Positions 20,898 to 28,029 of a stretch of DNA of 28,029 bases are shown one piece after another. The stretch spans positions 1 through 28,029 of the forward strand of contig CAKUMQ010000035.1 of NCBI GenBank assembly GCA_934667845.1, given 5' to 3'. The number at the start of each line of letters is the position of its first letter. The stretch's first letter is position 1. The position numbers and the translations under genes were made by a program. The notes under the pieces were generated by a model, which saw only the letters and a program-made list of their open reading frames with translations, was not told the origin of the DNA and searched no databases. The stretch comes from an uncultured Eubacteriales bacterium (GTDB lineage: Bacteria; Bacillota; Clostridia; Oscillospirales; Acutalibacteraceae).

Positions 20898-23369
20898 TTA
20901 TTGGTTTGGCGGCTTTTTCGCGTGATCGTTCCGCTTTTTGGTCAGCTGCGCACGAAATTCCGCCGAGCGGCGCCTGAACATGGCGGCGATTCCGCGGAAT
21001 ATGCGCCCATTGCCGAGGTGGACAAGCCCCTCGGCGACATTCCACGGGAGCGCTTTTCCGGCAGAAAGCGACAGGGTGCGTATGCAGTTGGTGTCAAACA
21101 GCCGATGCCAGAACAGCGCGCCTTTAATGCGGTTGTCCCGTTCCGCGCCGGGCGGCAGGCGCCGGGCGCGGGCGAGCCGCCGCTTGGCGGCAAAGCCGAC
21201 GGAGCGGTACAGCAGCCGCCCGACCGGCGTGTGAACATAGGTGCTAAACCGGCTTTCCGCCGTCAGCGGCAAAAGCGGCGGTTCTTTCGGCAGCGGCTGA
21301 CCGAGAAGTGCGGCAAAGGTGTCGTTGTTGATCGGCCTTGCGCCCCGCATCGCTTCGTTGACCTCGTCGGGATACGGGGAATCAACCGGCTGACCGGCGG
21401 TCACGGTGAGCGGCGCGGTCAGCCGGATATCTCTGCTCGATGCCCCGAGCCTGATCAGATAACTGCCGTTTTCCAGTACCCATGCTTGTTCCGTCCGGTG
21501 CCAGAACGCCAGATCAGCCAAAGCAAAGGAGAGCGAGGCGGGCTTTTCCTCGCCTGCACGCAAAAACAGCTTCGTAAAGGCGCGCAGCTCGCTTTCCGGC
21601 TTGAAAACGGCGGAATCCCGGTTATTTTGCACATACAGCTGCACGATCTCCGCACCGTCAAAGCCGCCGGTGTTCCGGATGACGGCATGTACCGTGACCG
21701 TGCCGGACTGTTCGGTTACACGGATATCGCGGTAGGCAAATGAGGTATAAGAAAGCCCGTATCCGAACGGGAACGCGGGTGTGATTTTTGCCGTTTCGGC
21801 ATAGCGATAGCCGACAAACACGCTCTCTTTATAGAGCTCGTTGACCTTTTGGCTGTATTCTCCGCCGTAGGGAACATCCGCGTAGGAGGCGTACCAGGTC
21901 TCTGCCAGCTTGCCGGAGGGGGAGACCTCGCCGAAGATCAGCCTCGCGCCTGCCTCGCCGCCGCATTGCCCCGGCAGATACAGGTTCAGGATCGCTGCGG
22001 CGCGGTCGGCAAAGGGCAGCTCCACGGGAGAGCCGCCGGAGAGGATGACAACCACGCGCTTGCCGGTCTGCAAAAGCGCCTCGGTCAGGCGGAGCTGGTC
22101 GTCCGGCAGACGCATATGCGGGCGGTCGCCGCCCTCGCTCTCCGCAAGATCGGTCAGCCCGAGATAAAGCAAGACCGTGTCATAAGATGCGGCAAGCGCG
22201 GCCGCCCCGGCGATCAGGCTGTCATCCGCCTTGTCCGCGTCCGCGCGGTACCCCTGTGCATAGGCATAAGGGATATGCCGCGCGTCGAAAGCATCCTTGT
22301 GCGTGACGACTGTTGTCGGGGAGATCATGGAGCTGCCCGATCCCTGATACCGCATCCGGGAAAACAGCTCGCCGACGACGCAGACCGGTTTTGCCGGATG
22401 CAGCGGCAGTGTGCCGTCGTTTTTCATCAGCACGGCGCTGTCCGCTGCCGCTTTGGCGGCGAGGGCGGCATGGGCATCGCGGTCATAACTGTCGGTTTGG
22501 GGAACAGAGGCGAAGCGGCTGGCGGCTGCGGCGAGACGGCTGATGCAGGCGTCGGCTTCTTTACGCGGCAGACGGCCGGAAACAAGCGCAGCGTGAACCT
22601 TCAAAAAATGGATCGCCGTATCGCCCGGCATCTCCAGATCCTCGCCGGCGCGGACACCGGCGACGCGGTCATTTGTGCCGCCCCAGTCGCTCATGACCAG
22701 ACCGTCAAAGCCCCATTCGCCGCGCAGCACATCGGTGAGCAGCCATTTGTTCTCCGAGGAAAATGTACCGTTTATGCGGTTATAGGCGGTCATGACCGCG
22801 CCGGGATGTCCCTCTTTGACGGCGATCTCAAAGGGCTTGAGGTAGATCTCCCGTATGGCGCGCTCGTCCGCCACCGAATTGCCGACAAAGCGGAAATTCT
22901 CCTGATTGTTGAGCGCAAAGTGTTTAAGACAGGCGGAAACGCCCGCCGACTGCACGCCGCGCACGAACGCAGCGCCCATTTTTCCGGCGAGCAGCGGATC
23001 CTCACTGTAATACTCAAAATTTCTGCCGCAAAGCGGGTTGCGTTTAATGTTCAGCCCCGGACCGAGCAGCATATGCACGCCGTAAAAGCGGCATTCCTCG
23101 CCGATGGCGCGTCCGATCCGCTCTGTCAGCGCGGGATCCCACGAGGAGGCGAGGCAAGCCGACACCGGAAAGGCGGTGGCAGGCTCGCTTGCGGCAACAC
23201 CGTTATCTCCGCCGCCGATCTGCTTGCGCAGTCCGTGGGGACCGTCGGCAAAGGAAAGGCGCGGAAGAGCAAGACGCGGGAGGGCACGGGTGTACATAAA
23301 ATCCGTGCCCTGCAGCAGGGCGGACCGTTCCTCATCGGTCAGATCGGAAATGTTGATCTTCATGGGCAT
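20898..23369 (-). CDS. Glycoside hydrolase family 3 beta-glycosidase
   Basis: An 823-residue cytoplasmic GH3 enzyme (no signal peptide), expected to remove beta-linked glucose or xylose. The TIM-barrel domain contains DGPHGLR (42-48), GPGLNIKRNPLCGRNFEYYSEDP and KHFALNNQE (149-156). The nucleophile is Asp228 in VMSDWGG. The second domain carries ESEGGDR, likely to hold the acid/base glutamate, and a fibronectin-III-like domain follows (IVQLYVQN). The last 150 residues form an extra basic helical extension seen in some clostridial GH3 proteins. GGAGG precedes ATG 23369 by five bases and ATG 23363 by eleven; either start is possible. No sugar transporter or regulator lies beside it. Confidence 0.95.
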   Translation of the reverse strand: MPMKINISDLTDEERSALLQGTDFMYTRALPRLALPRLSFADGPHGLRKQIGGGDNGVAASEPATAFPVSACLASSWDPALTERIGRAIGEECRFYGVHMLLGPGLNIKRNPLCGRNFEYYSEDPLLAGKMGAAFVRGVQSAGVSACLKHFALNNQENFRFVGNSVADERAIREIYLKPFEIAVKEGHPGAVMTAYNRINGTFSSENKWLLTDVLRGEWGFDGLVMSDWGGTNDRVAGVRAGEDLEMPGDTAIHFLKVHAALVSGRLPRKEADACISRLAAAASRFASVPQTDSYDRDAHAALAAKAAADSAVLMKNDGTLPLHPAKPVCVVGELFSRMRYQGSGSSMISPTTVVTHKDAFDARHIPYAYAQGYRADADKADDSLIAGAAALAASYDTVLLYLGLTDLAESEGGDRPHMRLPDDQLRLTEALLQTGKRVVVILSGGSPVELPFADRAAAILNLYLPGQCGGEAGARLIFGEVSPSGKLAETWYASYADVPYGGEYSQKVNELYKESVFVGYRYAETAKITPAFPFGYGLSYTSFAYRDIRVTEQSGTVTVHAVIRNTGGFDGAEIVQLYVQNNRDSAVFKPESELRAFTKLFLRAGEEKPASLSFALADLAFWHRTEQAWVLENGSYLIRLGASSRDIRLTAPLTVTAGQPVDSPYPDEVNEAMRGARPINNDTFAALLGQPLPKEPPLLPLTAESRFSTYVHTPVGRLLYRSVGFAAKRRLARARRLPPGAERDNRIKGALFWHRLFDTNCIRTLSLSAGKALPWNVAEGLVHLGNGRIFRGIAAMFRRRSAEFRAQLTKKRNDHAKKPPNQ

Positions 23370-23420
23370 ACCGACCTCCGGACAGTGTGGAATACCGCAG
23401 GGGAGAGTGGCAGACCGCGG

Positions 23421-24056
23421 TCAGAGCAGTTCCTCGAACGAGGTGATATACCGGTCGGTGACCGCCTCGATCTGCGGGCGGTCGGCCTCCGAGCTTTTAT
23501 CGAATACGCCGACCGTGTACAGCCCCGCCGTATGACCGGCGGTGAGTGCTTCGAGATTGTCATCGAAAAACACCGTGCTGTCCATGGCGGTCCCGAGCCG
23601 GTCGACCGTCAGGGGATAGATCTGCGGGTCGCCCTTGGGCATGTGAACATCGTCACAGGAGCTGACAAAGGAGAAATATTCGCTCAGACCGTTGCGCTCC
23701 AGACAGGGCAGAACGATGGCGCTCGGCGTGGCGGTCAGAATACACATTTGGATACCGCGGCGGTGCAGTTTTTCCAAATACGCGGGCACGCCGGGCTTCG
23801 GCAGGATGTCGTCCTTATAGGCGCCTTGGATACGGTCTCTGAACATGGCAACGATGTCGTCGATCTCCATGTTCAGCCCCAGCTTCTGCATGTATTTCGC
23901 CGTGCCGACTGCGCCGAGCGGAGTGATATCCTGCGTAAAGCGCGCGGGGCGCGTCAGATGGAACTCGTCGACCAGATCCTCCCACATGGCGGACCAGCTG
24001 TCCATGGAATCCATCAGTGTGCCGTCCAGATCGAAAATAACGCCTTGCATGGTCAT
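23421..24056 (-). CDS. HAD-superfamily hydrolase (beta-phosphoglucomutase/phosphatase-like)
   Basis: A 211-residue HAD subfamily IA protein. Motif I is FDLDGT with nucleophile Asp9 and Asp11; motif II is the Thr in ILTATPS; motif III is Lys in MPKGDP; motif IV is FFDDNLEAL. A helical cap lies near residues 15-85. It could be a sugar-phosphate phosphatase, phosphoglycolate phosphatase or phosphoglucomutase; motifs alone do not decide. ATG 24056 overlaps the pcrA stop (ATGA); a second ATG at 24050 is an alternative. The GH3 gene follows after 51 bases, which makes a sugar-phosphate substrate plausible. Confidence 0.9.
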   Translation of the reverse strand: MTMQGVIFDLDGTLMDSMDSWSAMWEDLVDEFHLTRPARFTQDITPLGAVGTAKYMQKLGLNMEIDDIVAMFRDRIQGAYKDDILPKPGVPAYLEKLHRRGIQMCILTATPSAIVLPCLERNGLSEYFSFVSSCDDVHMPKGDPQIYPLTVDRLGTAMDSTVFFDDNLEALTAGHTAGLYTVGVFDKSSEADRPQIEAVTDRYITSFEELL

Positions 24057-26500
24057 CCGTTATCCCTCCGTGTCAGTTTGGCGAAATTTGCCATGAGCTT
24101 TTTTACGCCTATCGTCTCAAATTGAATGGAAAGCAGCGAGTCATTTGCCATCGGCTTGACCGCGATCACGGTGCCGTTGCCGAAAGTGCCGTGCACAACG
24201 GCGTCGCCCACCTGAAAGGCGGGGGCGGAGGTGGCAACCTTCGGGGTACTGCGCACACCTGTGGTGTTGCCGAAGCCATTTGAAAACCGCTGCGACGATG
24301 CCGCTGCGGGAAATGCCACGTGACGGTCGGCGGGGACGATTCGCTCCGTCTGCCGCCCGCGGTCGGCTCCGCCGCGGCGGATGTAGGGGGACGATTCCTG
24401 CTGCGGCGCGTCGAGCAGCTCTGCGGGGATATCCCGCAGGAAGCGGGACGGCATGTTGCGCGTGGTCTGTCCGTACAGCATGCGGCAGCCTGCGCGGGTC
24501 AGATACAGGCACTCGCGCGCCCGCGTGATGCCGACGTAGCAGAGCCGCCGCTCCTCTTCCATTTCGGACGGGTCGTAGATCGAGGCCATGCCGGGAAATA
24601 CGCCGTCTTCCATGCCGGGCAGAAAGACGACGGGAAATTCCAGTCCCTTGGCGGCATGCATGGTCATCATCACGACGGCATCTGCCGAGTGATCCACGTT
24701 GTCGGCGTCGGTCATCAGCGCCATTTCCTCCAAAAAGCCCGCGAGCGTCGGCACATCGTCGGCACAGTTGCGCTCATAGTCCTTGATGGAAGACGCAAGT
24801 TCGCCGAGGTTATCTACCCGCTCCTGTTCTTCCGCTCCCGCCTCCTGCCACATGGCGAGATAGCCGGTCTGTGCCAGCATGGCGGTGTACAGGGCGTCAA
24901 GCGAGGTGTCGGGATCGTTCGCAAGCTCCCGCAGACCGTCGATCAAAGCGAAAAACTCCCGCAGCTTTCCGGCGGCGCGGGCGATGGCGGGGTAGTCCTC
25001 GGCATGGCGCAGCACCTCATTCAGGCTGGCGCCTACCCCTTCGGCGATCTCGGCGGCGTTATCCAGTGTCGTGGGGCCGATCGCGCGGCGCGGCACGTTG
25101 ATGATACGGCGCAGGCTGACGCTGTCCTCGGGGTTTTGAATGGCCCGCAGATACGCCATGGCGTCGCGGATCTCCAGATAGTCGAAGAAGCGGTGTCCGC
25201 CGATAATGCGGTAGGCAATGCCGCTTTTGACAAGTGCCCGCTCAATGGCGTTGGACTGCGCGTTGGCGCGGTAGAGCACCGCGAAATCGCGGAAGCTGCG
25301 TCCGCCGCGCACGCCGTCCAATATGGTCTCGGCGATGAAGCGCCCCTCTTCGTCCTCGTTGTCCAGGACGCGCAGATGCAGCTTATCTCCGGGCGGGTTT
25401 TGCGTCCACAGCGTCTTGCCCTTGCGGTTCAGGTTATGGGCGATCACCGCGTTGGCGGCGTCGAGAATGTGCTGTGTGGAGCGGTAATTCTGCTCTAAGC
25501 GGATGACACGGCACTGCGGAAACTGGGTCTCAAAGGACAGGATATTTTCGATGGTGGCGCCGCGGAATTTATAAATGCTCTGGTCGTCGTCACCGACAAC
25601 GCAGAGATTGCCGCTCTTTTGCGCGAGCAGGCTGACGAGCCGGTACTGCGCGTGGTTGGTGTCTTGATATTCGTCCACCATCAGATAGCGGTAGCGGTTC
25701 TGATACCGCTCCAGCACATCCGGGCAGGTCAGAAACAGCTCGACCGTCTTGACCAGCAGATCGTCAAAATCCAGCGCGTCCGCCTCCTTGAGCCGCCGCT
25801 GATAGACCGTATAGCACTCGGCGACCTTTTTCAGACGGAAGTCGCTTCCTACCTCTTTAGCATATTCGTCGGAAGAGAGCAGCGCGTCCTTAGCGCGGCT
25901 GATGGCGGACAAAATGGCTTTATGCCCCAGCTCCTTTTCCTCGACGCGGCACAGCTTCATGCATTCTTTCATCAGCCGGCGGCTGTCGTCGGTGTCATAG
26001 ATGGTGAAATGGGAGGAATAGCCGAGCCTGGCGCCGTCCCTGCGGAGAATGCGGGCACAGAAGGAGTGAAACGTACCCGCCGTGACCTCGCCGCCCTCGT
26101 CGCCGAGCATAGCGGTCAGACGGTCCTTCAACTCGCCCGCAGCCTTGTTTGTAAAGGTGATGGCGAGAATACGCCAGGCGGGACAGGCGTTTTCGCGGCA
26201 CAGGCGCAGCACGGATTCGTCGGCGGGAATACGCCCCTCGGCGCAGTCGCGCAGATGCCGGACGTCCTCTTCGGTGATACCGTCGGGCAGCGTTTGGGAA
26301 TGGTAGCCGCTGCCGTATTTGATCAGGTTGGCAATGCGGTTGACCAAAACGGTGGTCTTGCCGCTTCCCGCTCCCGCCAGGATCAGCAGCGGACCGTCGG
26401 TGTGGTAGACGGCTTCCCGCTGACGGTCGTTCATGCGGGAAAAATCCCGGTCAATAACGGCGCGCCGCAGGGGGGCAAAATCGGTGATATAGTCGTACAT
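24053..26500 (-). CDS. pcrA: ATP-dependent DNA helicase PcrA (UvrD/Rep family)
   Basis: An 815-residue superfamily 1A 3'-5' helicase for nucleotide excision repair and transcription-coupled repair. Motif I is AGAGSGKT (42-49), motif II DEYQD (276-280), motif III GDDDQSIYKFRGA (303-315), motif IV LEQNYRST, and motif V HAAKGLEFPVVF. The C terminus has the Tudor-like RNA-polymerase-binding module (VGDAVVHGTFGNGTV). An insertion of about 45 residues (61-108) lies between motifs I and Ia. ATG 26500 follows GGGAGG by seven bases; the frame opens further upstream without support. It heads the five-gene minus-strand run. Confidence 0.96.
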   Translation of the reverse strand: MYDYITDFAPLRRAVIDRDFSRMNDRQREAVYHTDGPLLILAGAGSGKTTVLVNRIANLIKYGSGYHSQTLPDGITEEDVRHLRDCAEGRIPADESVLRLCRENACPAWRILAITFTNKAAGELKDRLTAMLGDEGGEVTAGTFHSFCARILRRDGARLGYSSHFTIYDTDDSRRLMKECMKLCRVEEKELGHKAILSAISRAKDALLSSDEYAKEVGSDFRLKKVAECYTVYQRRLKEADALDFDDLLVKTVELFLTCPDVLERYQNRYRYLMVDEYQDTNHAQYRLVSLLAQKSGNLCVVGDDDQSIYKFRGATIENILSFETQFPQCRVIRLEQNYRSTQHILDAANAVIAHNLNRKGKTLWTQNPPGDKLHLRVLDNEDEEGRFIAETILDGVRGGRSFRDFAVLYRANAQSNAIERALVKSGIAYRIIGGHRFFDYLEIRDAMAYLRAIQNPEDSVSLRRIINVPRRAIGPTTLDNAAEIAEGVGASLNEVLRHAEDYPAIARAAGKLREFFALIDGLRELANDPDTSLDALYTAMLAQTGYLAMWQEAGAEEQERVDNLGELASSIKDYERNCADDVPTLAGFLEEMALMTDADNVDHSADAVVMMTMHAAKGLEFPVVFLPGMEDGVFPGMASIYDPSEMEEERRLCYVGITRARECLYLTRAGCRMLYGQTTRNMPSRFLRDIPAELLDAPQQESSPYIRRGGADRGRQTERIVPADRHVAFPAAASSQRFSNGFGNTTGVRSTPKVATSAPAFQVGDAVVHGTFGNGTVIAVKPMANDSLLSIQFETIGVKKLMANFAKLTRRDNG

Positions 26501-26545
26501 GAGGGTTCCTCCCTGAACAAATCGTCTCTGTCGAGCCAAAGAAAC

Positions 26546-26574
26546 AGTATACTGCATTTTGTGCGGTTTTGCAA
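26546..26574 (-). promoter_or_regulatory. Sigma-A promoter of pcrA and the downstream run
   Basis: On the minus strand TTGCAA (26574-26569), 17 bases and TATACT (26551-26546). The predicted start near 26539 gives a leader of about 40 nt. No further good promoter is seen before the end of the run at 18936. Confidence 0.75.
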
Positions 26575-26586
26575 CCGAAAACGCCG

Positions 26587-26621
26587 AAAAAAGATCTCCT
26601 CTTTGCCGAAAAGAGGAGATC
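26587..26621 (-). terminator. Rho-independent terminator of the membrane-protein gene at 26635
   Basis: A perfect 11-bp stem (GATCTCCTCTT at 26593-26603 with its complement at 26611-26621), seven-base loop, followed on the minus strand by six T residues. It separates this gene from the pcrA promoter. Confidence 0.92.
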
Positions 26622-26634
26622 AGAGCCTGCGCAG

Positions 26635-27522
26635 TCAGCGGAATCGGCGGGAACGCAGGAAACCGCTGCTGTGGGTGTAGTCCTGGATGCGTCCTTTCAT
26701 AAAGAACACGCCGACGCCGCAGGCGGCTAATCCGTACAGCGCATCGATCAGGGTGGAGGAGAGCGCTTCACCCGAAAGCGTGAAGGTGATCACATCGGCG
26801 AGTGTGAGATCCTCCTTTGTGAGCGGCGCATAGTAATCGCCGTATTCCTCATAATACCGGCTGTACGCCTCCGGGTTGCTGCGGAATTCGGCAGCCAGCT
26901 GCTGATTCTGCACCACGGCGCCGGTCAGCTCACAGCCGATGACGGCGAGAAGCGAGGTGACCAGCACGGCGGCCAGCGCAAAGCCGGTGCGGTGTGCCCC
27001 GCGGAACAGCCGGTAGCCGTAGAAGGAGGCGATACCGACAAGTCCGCCCAAAAGCCAGAACTGCCAGCCGATCAGACCGGTCAGCAGCCAGGGAATAATG
27101 CCGACAAGCGCGCCCAAAAGCGCGCCCGCCGCGCCGCGCAGATAGACATAAAACGGCTCTGCCGTGCCGGAAATGTGGCGGTCGGAATAGGCGTTATCCA
27201 CCGTGCTGACGGCGGCGCGGATGCAAAAGAGGATCCAGTCGCAAAGCTGCGCAGGGGTGTCGGGAAATGCCGCAGGGGTGACCGTAACGCGCGAACCGTC
27301 GGTTGCGGCTTCGACCGCGCCGAGCGGAAAATCGGGAGACAGCAGCTTCTGCTGAAGGTGCGGCAGCGCCTTTTCCGGCAGGCTGACCGACAGCAGCAGA
27401 GAGTGGGTGGGGAAAAAGGCGCGGAAAGCGACGCCCTCGGCGACGCCGTCAACGGTTCCGGCAGTCGGGTCGATGCGCCATCCCTTTTCCGTGCAGACGG
27501 CTTCAAAGTCGGACGGTGTCAT
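26635..27522 (-). CDS. Uncharacterised four-helix membrane protein
   Basis: A 295-residue protein I do not recognise. Residues 1-125 are a soluble N-terminal domain without signal peptide. Membrane helices are predicted near 130-150, 152-170, 178-198 and 256-275. The loop 200-255 is Tyr/Glu-rich (YSRYYEEYGDYYAPL). The C terminus is short and basic (SRRFR). ATG 27522 follows GGAGG by seven bases; the frame is open upstream through the promoter and was not used. It is monocistronic, with a consensus promoter, a dyad at the start site and a strong terminator. Confidence 0.8.
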   Translation of the reverse strand: MTPSDFEAVCTEKGWRIDPTAGTVDGVAEGVAFRAFFPTHSLLLSVSLPEKALPHLQQKLLSPDFPLGAVEAATDGSRVTVTPAAFPDTPAQLCDWILFCIRAAVSTVDNAYSDRHISGTAEPFYVYLRGAAGALLGALVGIIPWLLTGLIGWQFWLLGGLVGIASFYGYRLFRGAHRTGFALAAVLVTSLLAVIGCELTGAVVQNQQLAAEFRSNPEAYSRYYEEYGDYYAPLTKEDLTLADVITFTLSGEALSSTLIDALYGLAACGVGVFFMKGRIQDYTHSSGFLRSRRFR

Positions 27523-27556
27523 GATGATTCCTCCGTTACCTGAATACATATATTTA

Positions 27557-27569
27557 AGTACATTGTACT
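27557..27569. promoter_or_regulatory. 13-bp dyad over the transcription start, possible operator
   Basis: AGTACA and TGTACT face each other across one base, directly after the -10 box. The position suits a repressor site. TACA/TGTA half-sites occur in BlaI/CopY-type operators but with different spacing, so no regulator is proposed. Confidence 0.4.
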
Positions 27570-27570
27570 C

Positions 27571-27599
27571 AGTATACCAAAAATCACCTGATCCGTCAA
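27571..27599 (-). promoter_or_regulatory. Sigma-A promoter of the four-helix membrane protein
   Basis: On the minus strand TTGACG (27599-27594), 17 bases and TATACT (27576-27571). The start is predicted near 27564, inside the dyad at 27557-27569, leaving a leader of about 40 nt. Confidence 0.8.
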
Positions 27600-27668
27600 G
27601 AACTGCCGCCTGTTTTTCCGGAAAGCGGACAAATCGTGCGTGTGCAGCGGCAAAATCGGATAAAAGAG

Positions 27669-27697
27669 TTGCATTTTTGCGCAAAACAGCGTATAAT
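27669..27697 (+). promoter_or_regulatory. Sigma-A promoter of the DUF1858 gene
   Basis: TTGCAT (27669-27674), 17 bases and a perfect TATAAT (27692-27697). The start near 27704 gives a leader of about 23 nt. It is divergent from the promoter at 27599-27571, with 69 bases between the two -35 boxes. Confidence 0.8.
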
Positions 27698-27726
27698 AAA
27701 GAAAATCAAGAAAAGGATGTGTCAGT

Positions 27727-27924
27727 ATGACCGTAACCAAGGATTCACTGATCGGAGATATTCTGGATGCCGACCGCTCGACGGCGGAATTCTTTTTGGA
27801 AATGGGTATGCACTGCCTCGGCTGTCCCGCCTCCCGCGGAGAGTCGCTCGAGGAGGCCTGCGCTGTGCACGGTGTGAACTGCGACGAGCTGGTGCAGAAG
27901 ATCAACGCCCACATGGGCAACTGA
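27727..27924 (+). CDS. DUF1858 domain protein with CxxC motif
   Basis: A 65-residue protein made of a single DUF1858 domain: start IGDILD, then MGMHCLGCPASRGESLEEAC. Cys30 and Cys33 form a CxxC pair that could be redox-active or bind metal; Cys45 and Cys52 are also present. The family is often fused or linked to redox enzymes such as hydroxylamine reductase and NADH oxidases, but its function is not established. AAGGATG lies eight bases before the ATG. It stands alone here with its own promoter. Confidence 0.9.
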   Translation: MTVTKDSLIGDILDADRSTAEFFLEMGMHCLGCPASRGESLEEACAVHGVNCDELVQKINAHMGN

Positions 27925-27975
27925 GCAAGCCGATCGACAAAAGGCAGACAGACGGCTGCGGCCTGACCGGAGCAC

Positions 27976-28018
27976 CCCTGCGCCTTTGTCGCACAAGCAC
28001 CGTGCTTGTGCGGCAGGG
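27976..28018. repeat. Nested inverted repeat at the window end
   Basis: CGCACAAGCAC (27990-28000) and its exact complement (28002-28012) flank one base, giving a long hairpin. Outside it CCCTGC (27976-27981) is complementary to GCAGGG (28013-28018), with an eight-base bulge on the left. In addition CGACAAAAGGC near 27936 is nearly complementary to GCCTTTGTCG (27982-27991). No T-run is visible within the window. It may be part of a dispersed structured repeat or an RNA leader/terminator for a feature outside the window. Confidence 0.5.
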
Positions 28019-28029
28019 CGCTGCCGGAC

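Noticed and set aside
21849..24125. Very long open frame (758 codons) on the plus strand opposite the GH3 and HAD genes, and similar ones opposite queA, tgt, pcrA and the ABC exporter
   Set aside because: They lie antisense to clear protein families, give Arg/Gly/Ala-rich or His-rich translations without domains, and arise from GC-rich codon bias that removes stops.
1..28029. CRISPR array, tRNA or rRNA genes, transposase or phage genes
   Set aside because: No regularly spaced direct repeats, no cloverleaf or rRNA-like segment, and no transposase or integrase motif seen on either strand.

Overview
The window looks like a chromosomal segment of a moderately high-GC member of the Clostridia (Oscillospiraceae/Ruminococcaceae-like). 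This rests on gene content and order: queA-tgt-yajC followed by a TIGR04086-type membrane protein, a YesL/DUF624 protein, a heterodimeric ABC exporter, a NifU-like/GGGtGRT gene pair, PcrA and a DUF1858 protein. Sigma-A type promoters with TTGnnn boxes and 17-bp spacers and AGGAGG-type ribosome sites are common. A sigma-E-like promoter before a SpoIIM-like protein hints at a spore former. The species cannot be named from the sequence alone. I see no rRNA or tRNA gene, CRISPR array, insertion sequence or phage gene.

Layout. 1-743 (-): 5' two-thirds of asd (lysine/threonine/methionine branch). 961-3145 (+): queA-tgt, queuosine modification of tRNA. 3247-5821 (+): yajC, a TIGR04086-type membrane protein, a SpoIIM-like membrane protein and a YesL-like membrane protein, closed by a strong terminator. 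6154-8490 (+): three lipoproteins from one strong promoter; the last two are diverged tandem duplicates. 8565-9635 (-): ilvE. 9734-12733 (-): a one-polypeptide MacB-like ABC transporter (ATPase plus FtsX-type permease). 12854-16844 (-): a two-gene heterodimeric ABC exporter with a downstream GNAT acetyltransferase. 17044-18761 (+): a NifU/IscU-like scaffold protein and a GGGtGRT protein with a strong promoter and a strong terminator. 18936-26500 (-): a run of five genes, transcribed in the order pcrA, HAD phosphatase, GH3 glycosidase, NERD/zinc-finger protein, HExxH protein. 26635-27522 (-): an unrecognised membrane protein with its own promoter, a candidate operator and a terminator. 27727-27924 (+): a small DUF1858 CxxC protein. 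The window ends in a structured inverted repeat.

How the genes work together. Most units are housekeeping: amino-acid synthesis (asd, ilvE), tRNA modification (queA, tgt), protein export (yajC) and DNA repair (pcrA). The clearest candidate for an undescribed system is the NifU-like/GGGtGRT pair. It is a self-contained two-gene unit with codon use suggesting high expression, and its function is, to my knowledge, not established. Other candidates are the RBS-sequestering leader of the TIGR04086 gene, the sigma-E-like promoter of the SpoIIM-like gene, the face-to-face promoters between asd and queA, the duplicated lipoproteins, and the HExxH protein.
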